A stretch of 64,000 nt of DNA from the NCBI GenBank assembly GCA_016700075.1, contig CP065000.1:2356001-2420000 (forward strand), in the 5' to 3' direction. This stretch comes from Acidobacteriota bacterium (GTDB taxonomy: Bacteria; Acidobacteriota; Blastocatellia; Pyrinomonadales; Pyrinomonadaceae). A program made the translations under genes and the position numbers. This document shows positions 53,160-63,168 of the stretch, piece by piece (within the stretch, counting starts at the first letter, position 1; each line of letters begins with the position of its first letter). Under the pieces are notes generated by a model that did not search any database, had not been told where the DNA came from, and saw nothing but the letters and a program-made list of their open reading frames with translations.

Positions 53160-54303
53160 CTAACCTCATGATGCGGTCGTCCGCCTTGTCGGGCGTGCCG
53201 CGGCCGTCGCGGTTCGACGTTGAGAAATACAGATATCCGTCCGGCCCTGCTGCGGCCTCGCGAACGCGGCCGACGTTGCCGGCGAGCAGGTCTTCCTGAC
53301 GAACGACCTTGCGGCCGTCCATTACGATACGGATGATCTTTGCTCCGCGAAGGCAGCCGAGAAAGAAATTGCCTTTCCAGACCGGGAACTTATCGCCGTC
53401 GTAGAACGCACCGCTCGCGGGAGCGCACGCCGGCGTGTATTCGACGAGCGGCGGCTCCATTCCTTCTTTCGTTCGCGTGCCGTAGATCGTCGGCCAGCCG
53501 TAATTTTTGCCAGCTTCGACGATGTTCACTTCGTCCGCACCGCCGCCGCGGCCTTCGAAATGGCTCGGCCCGTGTTCGGTCTGAAACATCAGCCCGCTGC
53601 CCGGCTGCCACGCGAGGCCCTGTGCGTTTCTATGTCCCGTGGTCCAGATCTCGGGGCGATATCCCGCTTTTCCGACAAATGGATTGTCCTTGGGAACAGA
53701 ACCGTCGTCGTTGAGACGCAGCGTCTTCCCGGCGAGCGACATATTGTCCTGCGACAGGTTCCAGTCGGTCGCGTCTCCGGTCGTCACATACAGCTTTCCG
53801 TCCGGCCCGAAACGGGCACGCGTACCGGCGTGGTTCGGTGCGGCGGGGATTTTCTCGATGATGATGGTCGGCTCGGTCAGCTTTTTGTCGGCAAGCCTGT
53901 AACGCACGATCTTTACCTGCTTGCCGTCCTCGCGATACGCATACGCGAGATAGACGAACGAATTTTTCGAAAAATCCGGATGCAGCGAAACATCCATCAG
54001 CCCGCTTTCGCTAGAGGGCTCAACGTCCGGCACGGTGAAAACGGGCTCCGTTCGCAGTTTGCCGCCCTCGATCAGGCGCACACGGCCCGGGCGTTCCGTA
54101 AACAGCAGATCGCCGTTCGGCAGCCACGCAAATGCCCACGGCACCTCGAGGCCCTCGGCGACCGTTTCGACCCTGAACTGAACGCCGTCAGCGGTCTGAA
54201 ACTCGGTATTCTCAACGCCGCCCGTCGGTGCTGCGTTCGAGCACCCGAAAAGCACGGCAAACGGCATCATCACCACAAACAAGATCGCTCGCATAGTTTC
54301 CAT
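53128..54303 (-). CDS. PQQ-dependent sugar dehydrogenase (GSDH-like), lipoprotein
   Basis: 391-aa secreted beta-propeller of the glucose/sorbosone dehydrogenase family. The N-terminus is a lipoprotein signal (MRAILFVVMMPFAVLFGCSN, Cys lipobox). Propeller blocks are VPWAFAWLPNGDLLFTERPG, VYLAYAYREDGKQVKIVRYR, LYVTTGDATDWNLSQDNMSL, GHRNAQGLAWQPGSGLMFQT and HGPSHFEGRGGGADEVNIVE (with the catalytic/PQQ residues), then FLGCLRGAKIIRIVMDG. I use the METMRAILF start; the longer ORF start lacks a signal. The substrate is not determined. Confidence 0.88.
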   Translation of the reverse strand: METMRAILFVVMMPFAVLFGCSNAAPTGGVENTEFQTADGVQFRVETVAEGLEVPWAFAWLPNGDLLFTERPGRVRLIEGGKLRTEPVFTVPDVEPSSESGLMDVSLHPDFSKNSFVYLAYAYREDGKQVKIVRYRLADKKLTEPTIIIEKIPAAPNHAGTRARFGPDGKLYVTTGDATDWNLSQDNMSLAGKTLRLNDDGSVPKDNPFVGKAGYRPEIWTTGHRNAQGLAWQPGSGLMFQTEHGPSHFEGRGGGADEVNIVEAGKNYGWPTIYGTRTKEGMEPPLVEYTPACAPASGAFYDGDKFPVWKGNFFLGCLRGAKIIRIVMDGRKVVRQEDLLAGNVGRVREAAAGPDGYLYFSTSNRDGRGTPDKADDRIMRLVTIPVPSSQR

Positions 54304-54471
54304 ATTACAGGGTTTGACGCGCGACGACACGCTTGCGGTTGCCGAAACCGTCTGGCCGCTGATCCTGCGGCATCGCAAAAAATGGCCGAGCTGCTTGGGT
54401 AAAGCACACTCGGCCATACGTTCTGTGATCTCTGGCGGCTCGCCTCAGATCGACGCGTCCATCATCACGCA

Positions 54472-55047
54472 CTATAACGGCAGTGCCGTAAAGTCCATAT
54501 TGGTCAGTTCGTCCTGCAGGCTAAAGATACGTGTCGGGTTGGTGAACGTAAAGCGGTTCGACGATATCTCGAGCACATAGGTTTGGCCGACAGGGACGCC
54601 GCCAAAGGCGTAGTAACCGAAGTTTGACGTAATGGCCCGCAAACGCGAGCCGTCCGGGGCCGACAGCGTCAGCCGGACGCCGCGGATGCCACGGCCGTCG
54701 GCGGTCGTGACGCGTCCCGTGACCGCAACGGCGGCAGAGGTCGGTGCGAGGTTCTGAAACCAGAAGCCGCCGTGCAGGTCGAAGGGCGTCCCGCCGGACG
54801 AGACCCCTGCAGCGTGCTGGCCTACGGTGCCACTTATGCTAAACGTTCCGCCGGTCGAGTTTGACCCGCCGCCGCCGGCTATCACATTGTGGCTCAGGTC
54901 ATACGGCCCGCCCGTCTGGGCGATAACGGTAAGTGGTGAATGGTAAATGGTAAATAGAAAGAGAAGAATACCGAACACCAGCCACCTATCAGCCGGTGAC
55001 AACTCGTTTGCCTTTTGCCTTTTTACTTTTGACTTGAAAACCTTCAT
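54472..55047 (-). CDS. Secreted protein with carboxypeptidase-regulatory-like domain
   Basis: 191-aa protein with an unusual signal sequence. The hydrophobic stretch VFGILLFLFTIYHSPLTVIA is partly encoded by TTTACCA-type heptamer repeats, which give the FTIYHSPLT part. The middle (GPYDLSHNVIAGGGGSNSTG) precedes a CarboxypepD_reg-like domain (AVTGRVTTADGRGIRGVRLT, NFGYYAFGGVPVGQTYVLEI). It overlaps the upstream S74 adhesin gene by four bases (ATGA), with a GGAGGAG Shine-Dalgarno inside it, so they are one operon. Confidence 0.8.
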   Translation of the reverse strand: MKVFKSKVKRQKANELSPADRWLVFGILLFLFTIYHSPLTVIAQTGGPYDLSHNVIAGGGGSNSTGGTFSISGTVGQHAAGVSSGGTPFDLHGGFWFQNLAPTSAAVAVTGRVTTADGRGIRGVRLTLSAPDGSRLRAITSNFGYYAFGGVPVGQTYVLEISSNRFTFTNPTRIFSLQDELTNMDFTALPL

Positions 55048-57242
55048 TTCTCCTCCTTGCAGACGTTCGCGGTCGGGTTCTGAGCACATACGAGGGCTTT
55101 CAGGGCAGCGAGTTCGGCTCGCTGTCGATCGAGTTCGGCACGTTGCTTCTCCATTTCCATCTTTTGCCTTTCGATCAGTGTCTTCTGTTCCTCGTTCTCG
55201 ATCGAGAGTTCTTTGATCGCGGCGAGTGTGATGCCGGCCATGTCGCCGCTGTTGATGGTCGTCGGCGAGCCGAATGTGCCGATCGCGTCGCGGCCGAAAG
55301 CGTTGTAGAACTCCTGTGCCATCGGGCCGTAGTGGCGAAACCGCGTGGCGTCCTGGCCGACGTAGTTCCAGCTTGTCATATTGAAACCGCGGATCTTTCT
55401 CAGCACGTCGCGGCCATCGACGGGCAGGAAGTTCTCTTTGACATTCATATCGGACGTGAACGTGTAAGCGACCTGGCCTTCGATCACTGTCACGCTCGCG
55501 TTGCCCAGCCTTATCTTGTTGCTGGCATTGACGATCGCACCGTTGCCGATAGCCGTTGCATTGGTCAGAATACCCGCACTGACATTGGCTAAGTGTCCAA
55601 TGATCGTATTGTTCGTACCGGACGTGTTGCTCTGACCTGCACCGGTGCCGAAAAAGGCGTTGTTAACCCCCGACGTGTTGCTTTGGCCTGCACTGGTGCC
55701 GAAAAAGGCGTTGTTAACCCCCGACGTGTTGCTTTGGCCCGCAGACGTGCCGAAAAAGGAATTAGCGACCCCGTCCGTGTTGCTCAGGCCGGCAGACCTG
55801 CCGAAAAAGGCGTTGTTTCCGCCGGTGGTGTTGCTCCCGCCTGCAGAGCTGCCGAAAAAGGCATTGTTGCTTGCGGTTGTGTTGTTTTGACCGGCATTGA
55901 AGCCAAAAAAGGCATTGTCGCTACCGGTCGTGTTGAAAGAGCCCGCACCTGTTCCAAAAAAAGAGTTGCTGTTGCCGATCGTGTTGCTAAAACCCGAGGC
56001 ACCTCCAAAGAATGAATTCGAACCGCCCGTGGTGTTCTCAAATCCTGCATTTATACCAAAGAAGGAGTTTGCATATCCCAACGTATTTCTAGAACCAGCA
56101 TTTGCTCCAAAAAAAGAATTGCTCACACCCTCTGTGTTCGAACGCCCTGAGCTGCTGCCGAAGAATGAATTACCGTCGCCGGTCGTGTTGTTAAGACCTG
56201 CAGCCTGACCAAAGAAGGAGTTGCCAGCGCCGGTCGTGTTATTCTCACCGGCGCTTCTTCCAAAAAAGGAATTCTCGCTGCCGGTCGTGTTCGCCTGACC
56301 GGCGTTGGTTCCAAAAAACGCATTGTTGCTGGCAGTTGTGTTGTTCTGACCGGCACTCAAGCCAAAGAATGAGTTGTTGCTGCCCGAAGTATTGCTGAAG
56401 CCTGCAAAGGTGCCAAAGAACGAACTTCCGTTGCCGTTCGAATTCAAAAGGCCCGCGTTCGCTCCAAAATAGGAATTGTTCAGCCCGGTCGTGTTGCTTG
56501 CACCCGCAGATGAGCCGAAGAAGGAATTGTTGCCGCCGGTGGTGTTGGACGTGCCTGAGAGGACGCCGGCAAATAGATTATCTGCCCCCGGATTGCTCAA
56601 AATGCGGTTTGCACCGATGTTGTATTGCGTCGCGGCGCTGACAATATTGCCCGAGAGTGTGCCGCCGGCTGTGCCGTTGCCCGAGATGTTGAAGTTTGAG
56701 CTTGCCTGCGGCGAGGCCGTGTTCTGTATGTAGTCAGCACTGCCCGGCGGCACAGATGCCACGGGTATCGTCCCCGTTACAGCACTGCCGTTCACGCTGC
56801 CTATCTGCGACGAAGTAACGCACCCGACGCACGTTGCCGACAGCGAATCTGCCTCCGCCGTGTTCAAACTCCTCACCGAGTACGGTGCAGACGTGATCGG
56901 CTGTCGCGGTGCGAGCAGCGTAAAAGGTCCCGGCCCCGTGGGCTTTACCTCGATCTGCAGAAAACGTGCAGCCCCCGTGAACTGTGCACCGAAATCGAGC
57001 CTGACCGTGAAAATGCCCGCCGTTACCGAAACTCCCGTCTTGGTCTCCGCAGGCCCTTGCTGCGTCCCGCCCACGAGCGAATCCCACAGCGTGAATTCAA
57101 TGTCATAAACGGCGGTCGGCGGCAAACCTGCGTCGAGCAGCCGCCCCTGATAGGTGAACTCTGTTGTTTGTGCTGACATCGCTCCTGCAAATACAAGTAC
57201 TGCAAGCACAAGTTGTATGGCGATCGATTTTTTTCTTTTCAT
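55044..57242 (-). CDS. Repeat adhesin with C-terminal S74 (endosialidase chaperone) domain
   Basis: 732-aa exported protein. Signal: KKSIAIQLVLAVLVFAGAMS. Residues about 30-200 form a beta-rich head (FTYQGRLLDAGLPPTAVYDI). Then come 18 tandem 17-residue units of the pattern NNSFFGxxAGxxNTTGx, at about residues 235-540, likely a trimeric or beta-helical stalk. The C-terminal domain (SDMNVKENFLPVDGRDVLRK, YGPMAQEFYNAFGRD) is a peptidase S74/endosialidase-type intramolecular chaperone that cleaves itself off after folding. It is followed by a coiled coil (EEQKTLIERQKMEMEKQRAE). I chose the ATG at 57242 (AAGGAG before it). Confidence 0.85.
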   Translation of the reverse strand: MKRKKSIAIQLVLAVLVFAGAMSAQTTEFTYQGRLLDAGLPPTAVYDIEFTLWDSLVGGTQQGPAETKTGVSVTAGIFTVRLDFGAQFTGAARFLQIEVKPTGPGPFTLLAPRQPITSAPYSVRSLNTAEADSLSATCVGCVTSSQIGSVNGSAVTGTIPVASVPPGSADYIQNTASPQASSNFNISGNGTAGGTLSGNIVSAATQYNIGANRILSNPGADNLFAGVLSGTSNTTGGNNSFFGSSAGASNTTGLNNSYFGANAGLLNSNGNGSSFFGTFAGFSNTSGSNNSFFGLSAGQNNTTASNNAFFGTNAGQANTTGSENSFFGRSAGENNTTGAGNSFFGQAAGLNNTTGDGNSFFGSSSGRSNTEGVSNSFFGANAGSRNTLGYANSFFGINAGFENTTGGSNSFFGGASGFSNTIGNSNSFFGTGAGSFNTTGSDNAFFGFNAGQNNTTASNNAFFGSSAGGSNTTGGNNAFFGRSAGLSNTDGVANSFFGTSAGQSNTSGVNNAFFGTSAGQSNTSGVNNAFFGTGAGQSNTSGTNNTIIGHLANVSAGILTNATAIGNGAIVNASNKIRLGNASVTVIEGQVAYTFTSDMNVKENFLPVDGRDVLRKIRGFNMTSWNYVGQDATRFRHYGPMAQEFYNAFGRDAIGTFGSPTTINSGDMAGITLAAIKELSIENEEQKTLIERQKMEMEKQRAELDRQRAELAALKALVCAQNPTANVCKEEK

Positions 57243-57490
57243 CGTTTTCTCCTTGTTTCCGGTGAGTTTGGATCTTTCCCCTCCCATATCGGAGCGGTTT
57301 GACGGCTTGCCGTACATAAATGCTGCGGTAAGCCGAAATTTGCCCCTCTATCTACTAACGCAGGAATCGGCGACAAAACCCGTCAAGAAAAATGAAAAAT
57401 ATCTGCGAAAAGATCGCAGGAGCGAAATTGATCGGAATACGCCGTGAATTCGTCAATTCCTGTTGTTGATGTAAGATTAACGTCAGAACG

Positions 57491-59571
<2,081 letters not shown>

Positions 59572-59606
59572 TGCTTTATGCTCTGTTGTGATAAAATTTG
59601 AATTCG

Positions 59607-59843
59607 ATGACCAAAATATCTGCCGAGGAGCTTGTAGGTGAAGAATTGGCTGAGTGGTACTCGCTTACACCGATGGAGCGTTGGCGGCAATCTTCCAAGT
59701 TATGGGAAACTTATCTAGCATTAGGAGGCAGCCTTGATCCTGAGCCCGATACGCAAAGTCCTTTCTTCGATCGCTCGGTACGAAGTTCGCGCCCTATTGA
59801 TGGGCGGCCAGGCGTGCATACTTTACGGCGGCGCCGAGTTTAG
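59607..59843 (+). CDS. Small partner protein of a nucleotidyltransferase (TA-like)
   Basis: 78-aa protein. Its core AEWYSLTPMERWRQSSKLWE and TYLALGGSLDPEPDTQSPFF matches small proteins encoded next to nucleotidyltransferase (MNT/AbiEii-like) genes, probably the regulator or antitoxin of the pair. The last ~22 residues overlap the next gene for 110 bases in another frame, so the natural end may be shorter. The function is not known. It starts right after the thiC stop (36 bases), inside the cassette bracketed by thiC 3'-end copies 1 and 2. Confidence 0.6.
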   Translation: MTKISAEELVGEELAEWYSLTPMERWRQSSKLWETYLALGGSLDPEPDTQSPFFDRSVRSSRPIDGRPGVHTLRRRRV

Positions 59844-60486
59844 CCGTGACATCGATTTTGCGATCCTCGCAAGCAAAGAAAATATAGCTCAACTAAGATC
59901 GAGTCTCGACGAACTAGAAGCCGAGGTCATCGCGGTTCCTCCATTTTCCATAGACTATCTCGAGCGCGGACATGCGATACACTTTCGTTGTGCGGCACCC
60001 GAGGCGGCAGGCTTAAGAGTGGACATTATGACTAAGCTGCGCGGTGTCGATGACTTCGAAGAGCTTTGGCAGCGGCGACATGCTATTGTGTCGGATGACG
60101 GTACCGTGTTTCATCTGTTGTCTTTACCGGATCTGGTCAAAGCTAAAAAGACACATCGGGACAAAGATTGGCCGATGATCCGACGCCTGCTTGAGGCTGA
60201 TTACTTTGCTAACCGAGATCATGCGACGGGGGAGCAGTTGGAATTTTGGATGCTGGAATTGCGAACCCCGGAACTTCTGATAGAGGTCGCCACAGCAAAT
60301 TCAGAGCTTGCTGATTCACTTGAGGCATTTCGACCGTTACTAAGGTTCGCCTCGAAAGCGGATGAGATGGCTCTGGCCGACGCACTATTTCAAGAGGAAA
60401 AGATCGAACGTGAAGCTGACAGAGAATATTGGCAGCCGCTAAAGGCTGAGTTGGAGCAGTTACGACTCGACAGGCTAAGGCCTTAA
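59734..60486 (+). CDS. Nucleotidyltransferase-fold protein (AbiEii/MNT-like)
   Basis: 250-aa protein with the N-terminal nucleotidyltransferase motif ALLMGGQACILYGGAEFSRD then DIDFAI (GG plus DxD). TTG at 59734 is the best start because AGGAGG lies just before it and the protein needs the preceding helix (ILSPIRKVLSSIARYEVRAL). The rest is helical with EQLEFWMLELRTPELLIEVA. Such proteins add nucleotides to tRNA or proteins and act in type II/IV TA or abortive infection systems; the role here is inferred. The cassette ends at thiC 3'-end copy 2. Confidence 0.75.
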   Translation: MILSPIRKVLSSIARYEVRALLMGGQACILYGGAEFSRDIDFAILASKENIAQLRSSLDELEAEVIAVPPFSIDYLERGHAIHFRCAAPEAAGLRVDIMTKLRGVDDFEELWQRRHAIVSDDGTVFHLLSLPDLVKAKKTHRDKDWPMIRRLLEADYFANRDHATGEQLEFWMLELRTPELLIEVATANSELADSLEAFRPLLRFASKADEMALADALFQEEKIEREADREYWQPLKAELEQLRLDRLRP

Positions 60487-60502
60487 ACGGGGACGGGATT
60501 TC

Positions 60503-60643
60503 CGCGAATACGCCGCCGCCCAAAACATCGAAGCCGAAAAAGCCCTTGCCGTCGGCATGAGCGAAAAAGCCGCCGAATTCAAAGCCACGGGCAGCGAGAT
60601 CTATCACGGCCCGGACGGAGCAACCTCGGGTGATCATCACTGA
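60503..60643 (+). pseudogene. Displaced thiC 3' end, copy 2
   Basis: This fragment encodes [38 protein letters not shown] and ATSGDHH followed by a stop. The 72-bp core differs from native thiC by one base, while the flanks diverge more. That makes it a ThiC end from a related but different allele. It separates the nucleotidyltransferase cassette from the DUF1801 gene. Confidence 0.9.
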
Positions 60644-60657
60644 GAGAAGAGAAGTTT

Positions 60658-61095
60658 ATGTTATCGCGACCTATCCATCCAGACTTTCTGGCGTTGCTGA
60701 GCTTTAAGGAGCCTGAGCTTGTCGCGCTTTTCTGCGACCTGAGGGATTTCGTTTTGGATATCCACCCTGAGGGCAACGAGCTTCTATATCATACGCATGC
60801 TTTGACGTCAGTTTTCTCCGTTTCCGAGAAGCTGTCGGATGCGTATTGCATGCTGCCGATTTACGCGAACCACGTTAACCTCGGATTCAACAAAGGCACG
60901 CTTCTCGACGACCCTCACAAAATGCTGACCGGCACAGGAAATCTGATACGGCATATCGACGTCAAGCAGCCAAGCGATTACCGAAACCCGCAGGTCATCG
61001 CTCTTGTCAAAGAAGCCGTCAGATTCGCCATCGAGGATATGGACAAACCGTCGAGGACAGTCGCCAAGACGATCTCAAAGATCAAGCAAAAGTGA
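60658..61095 (+). CDS. DUF1801 family protein
   Basis: 145-aa protein of the DUF1801 (YdhG-like) fold. Features are VLDIHPEGNELLYHTHALTS near residue 33, then YCMLPIYANHVNLGFNKGTL and a C-terminal helix AIEDMDKPSRTVAKTISKIK. The function is unknown; relatives are small single-domain cytosolic proteins often found alone or in accessory regions. The ATG follows AGAGAAGAGAAG in place of a clear Shine-Dalgarno. Its stop is 10 bases before a degenerate copy of the thiC end. Confidence 0.7.
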   Translation: MLSRPIHPDFLALLSFKEPELVALFCDLRDFVLDIHPEGNELLYHTHALTSVFSVSEKLSDAYCMLPIYANHVNLGFNKGTLLDDPHKMLTGTGNLIRHIDVKQPSDYRNPQVIALVKEAVRFAIEDMDKPSRTVAKTISKIKQK

Positions 61096-61105
61096 GCCGG
61101 AAGGT

Positions 61106-61150
61106 GAATTCGGCTCCACTTGTGTTGCTATCTATCATGGAAATTTGACC
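61106..61150 (+). pseudogene. Degenerate thiC 3'-end trace
   Basis: In frame this stretch reads EFGSTCVAIYHGNLTV, which resembles the ThiC end [17 protein letters not shown]. It lies between the DUF1801 gene and the beta-lactamase. It may mark another insertion boundary, but it is short and the match is weaker than copies 2 and 3. Confidence 0.45.
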
Positions 61151-61160
61151 GTTCAGAAAT

Positions 61161-62069
61161 ATGAAGAAAACACTCTCCCTAGCCTTGCTTTTTTTGCTTT
61201 TTTCCAAGAGTGCTGCAATTGCTCACACCACCGGTTCGCTGCAGAAGCGGATCGAAGCGATCGCTACTTCTAAGAATGCCGTCGTCGGCGTCGCGATCGT
61301 GGGCGGCGACGGCAAAACGAAGGTCACGGTCAACGGCGATCGTCGGTTTCCAATGCAGAGCGTTTTTAAGTATCACATCGGCCTCGCGATGATGACTGAG
61401 ATCGATAAGGGCAAGTTTACGCTCGACCAACAGGTCGAGATCAAGAAGCATCAACTACTTCCGGGACTATGGAGTCCGCTTAGAGACGAAAATCCTGACG
61501 GCGGCAGTTTCTCTTTCTCAAAATTGATCGAATACTCAGTTTCGCTGAGCGACAACGTAACGTGCGATGCCCTGCTGCGACTGCTTGGCGGACCGGCTGC
61601 GGTCGAACGCTTTATTAGGAAACACGGCGTCAAGGACATCTCCATTAAGATCAATGAAGAGCAGATGCAGTCGAACTGGGATATGATGTTCCAAAATTGG
61701 ACGACGCCAAAGGCCGCCAACGAAGTTCTGAAAAAGTTCTACGAGAACAAGAATTACTTACTCACGCCTAAGAGCCATGCGTTTATTTGGAAAGTGATGC
61801 GAGAGACCTCGACGGGAGTAAATCGGTTGAAAGGCCAACTGCCGGCGGGCACGGTCGTGGCTCATAAGACGGGCTGGTCGGGCACGAATAAAACGACAGG
61901 CATCACCGCCGCCGTCAATGACATCGGCATCGTCTTTTTGCCGAACGGCAAACATTTTTACATCAGCGTTTTCGTAAGCGATTCAAAAGAGGACTTCGAC
62001 ACCAACGAACGCATCATCGCCGACATCGCCAAAGCTGCTTGGGACCATTTTGTGTTGAAAGATCCGTGA
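61161..62069 (+). CDS. Class A beta-lactamase (subclass A2-like)
   Basis: 302-aa secreted serine beta-lactamase. Signal: KKTLSLALLFLLFSKSAAIA. The catalytic motifs are S67-V-F-K70 (SxxK), S130-D-N132 (SDN), E166 in NEEQMQ, and K236-T-G238 (KTG). The block MQSNWDMMFQNWTTPKAANE and the ending GIVFLPNGKHFYISVFVSDS resemble subclass A2 enzymes (CfxA/CblA/PER-like), common in Bacteroidota. The gene lies among thiC 3'-end copies and looks recently acquired. Which drugs it cleaves cannot be judged from sequence. Confidence 0.9.
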   Translation: MKKTLSLALLFLLFSKSAAIAHTTGSLQKRIEAIATSKNAVVGVAIVGGDGKTKVTVNGDRRFPMQSVFKYHIGLAMMTEIDKGKFTLDQQVEIKKHQLLPGLWSPLRDENPDGGSFSFSKLIEYSVSLSDNVTCDALLRLLGGPAAVERFIRKHGVKDISIKINEEQMQSNWDMMFQNWTTPKAANEVLKKFYENKNYLLTPKSHAFIWKVMRETSTGVNRLKGQLPAGTVVAHKTGWSGTNKTTGITAAVNDIGIVFLPNGKHFYISVFVSDSKEDFDTNERIIADIAKAAWDHFVLKDP

Positions 62070-62142
62070 AGATCCGCACGAGCAATAAGGTCTAAACTCG
62101 GCTATAGGCCTCTCGGACAAAATATTCGGTCAGTTAATTTTA

Positions 62143-62171
62143 TTGACAATACATCCTCGACTATCGATAAT
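62143..62171 (+). promoter_or_regulatory. Strong sigma-70 promoter of the DUF1778/GNAT pair
   Basis: TTGACA (62143-62148) and GATAAT (62166-62171) are separated by exactly 17 bp. The operator palindromes begin two bases after the -10 box, so a bound repressor would cover the transcription start. Confidence 0.85.
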
Positions 62172-62172
62172 C

Positions 62173-62195
62173 TGTGTACACACCGTGTGTACACA
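62173..62195 (+). promoter_or_regulatory. Tandem palindromic operator TGTGTACACA
   Basis: TGTGTACACA at 62173-62182 is repeated exactly at 62186-62195, with centres 13 bp apart. Repeated palindromes near the start site are typical operators for ribbon-helix-helix antitoxins such as the DUF1778 protein encoded next. Confidence 0.8.
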
Positions 62196-62214
62196 TAGGT
62201 GCGGGGAGATGGGT

Positions 62215-62484
62215 ATGATCACGACAAAGGAAAACAGAGAGAATCGATTAAGTATTCGCGCGACGGCGAGGCAGAAGGATTTGATCGCGCGTGCGGCGTC
62301 GCGAGGGAATATGACGATCAGCGAGTTCGTGCTGGATAATGCTGTCGCTGCGGCCGAGGCGTCTGAATTGGACAATGCTCAATTTGCGGTCAGCCGTGAA
62401 AAATATGAGCAGTTCTTAGCGGCTTTGGACGAGCCGCCAAGATCTATTCCCGCACTTCGCAAACTATTCTTGGAAGATGTTTAA
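62215..62484 (+). CDS. DUF1778 ribbon-helix-helix antitoxin (TacA-like)
   Basis: 89-aa antitoxin. The N-terminal ribbon-helix-helix is NRLSIRATARQKDLIARAAS then GNMTISEFVLDNAVAAAEA. The C-terminal tail (FLAALDEPPRSIPALRKLFL) would wrap the toxin. I start at ATG 62215, because GGGGAG lies six bases before it and the longer ORF start lies in the promoter. It overlaps the GNAT toxin start by one base. It probably represses its own promoter through the two TGTGTACACA sites. Confidence 0.88.
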   Translation: MITTKENRENRLSIRATARQKDLIARAASRGNMTISEFVLDNAVAAAEASELDNAQFAVSREKYEQFLAALDEPPRSIPALRKLFLEDV

Positions 62485-62975
62485 TGGAGACAAAGCCTCT
62501 AGACAAACTCCAAGACCGCGATTCGTTTGATTGCGAAGTTGAGCCGTTGAACGACTATTTGAAAAAATATGCTCTCCAAAATCAAAAGAAAGATGCGGCA
62601 CGAACCTACGTTGTCGCTAACGAAGAAGATCAAATAATCGGTTATTACACATTGGTTTTCGGTTCGGTTTCAATGGAAGAAACCACGCCCGAAATTTCGG
62701 CAGGTCTTGGGAGATACCCGATCCCGATCATTTTGTTGGCACGTATGGCCATCGATAAAACTCAAAAGGGTAAAGGCTTAGGCAAATTCTTGATGAAAGA
62801 TGCTCTGCTTCGTGCGGTTCGGGCATCGGAAATTGCCGGTTTGCGTGCTTTTCTCGTCCATGCCAAAGACGGATCAGCCAAAACATTTTATGAAAAATTC
62901 GGCTTCGAGCCTTCGCCGCACAACGAATTTCATCTATTTCTAAAGATGGCAGATATTCGTAAGTCGTTGAGTTAG
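62484..62975 (+). CDS. GNAT family toxin (TacT-like)
   Basis: 163-aa GNAT acetyltransferase of the TacT type, which acetylates aminoacyl-tRNA. Acetyl-CoA binding is predicted by ILLARMAIDKTQKGKGLGKF, which carries the QxGxG/A-type loop. The N-terminus LQDRDSFDCEVEPLNDYLKK and the C-terminal block TFYEKFGFEPSPHNEFHLFL match family members. It overlaps the antitoxin stop (TAATG). The operon ends just before thiC 3'-end copy 3. Activity is inferred from the family. Confidence 0.87.
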   Translation: METKPLDKLQDRDSFDCEVEPLNDYLKKYALQNQKKDAARTYVVANEEDQIIGYYTLVFGSVSMEETTPEISAGLGRYPIPIILLARMAIDKTQKGKGLGKFLMKDALLRAVRASEIAGLRAFLVHAKDGSAKTFYEKFGFEPSPHNEFHLFLKMADIRKSLS

Positions 62976-63000
62976 GGTAGATAGATAGACTTTGAAACGT

Positions 63001-63143
63001 TCCTCGAATATGCGAAAGAACAAAACATCGAAGCCGAAAAAGCCCTTGCCGTCGGAATGAGCGAAAAAGCCGCCGAATTCAAAGCCACCGGCAGCAAGAT
63101 ATATCGCGGCGATCTGCCCGATGGGGCAAAGGAGCATCATTGA
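63001..63143 (+). pseudogene. Displaced thiC 3' end, copy 3
   Basis: In frame it reads [38 protein letters not shown] and DGAKEHH then a stop, a third ThiC C-terminal allele. The 68-bp core differs from copy 2 by one base. It closes the accessory chain and separates it from the AraC gene. Confidence 0.9.
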
Positions 63144-63168
63144 CGTTACAGTGAGCGGATCTACGACC

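Noticed and set aside
55600..56610. CRISPR-like periodicity of 51 bp
   Set aside because: The periodicity is due to coding repeats of the S74 adhesin. The reading frame and the conserved FFG/NTTG residues explain it.
62143..62214. Longer DUF1778 start at 62143
   Set aside because: It would translate the -35/-10 promoter and both operator palindromes; the ATG at 62215 has the right Shine-Dalgarno spacing.
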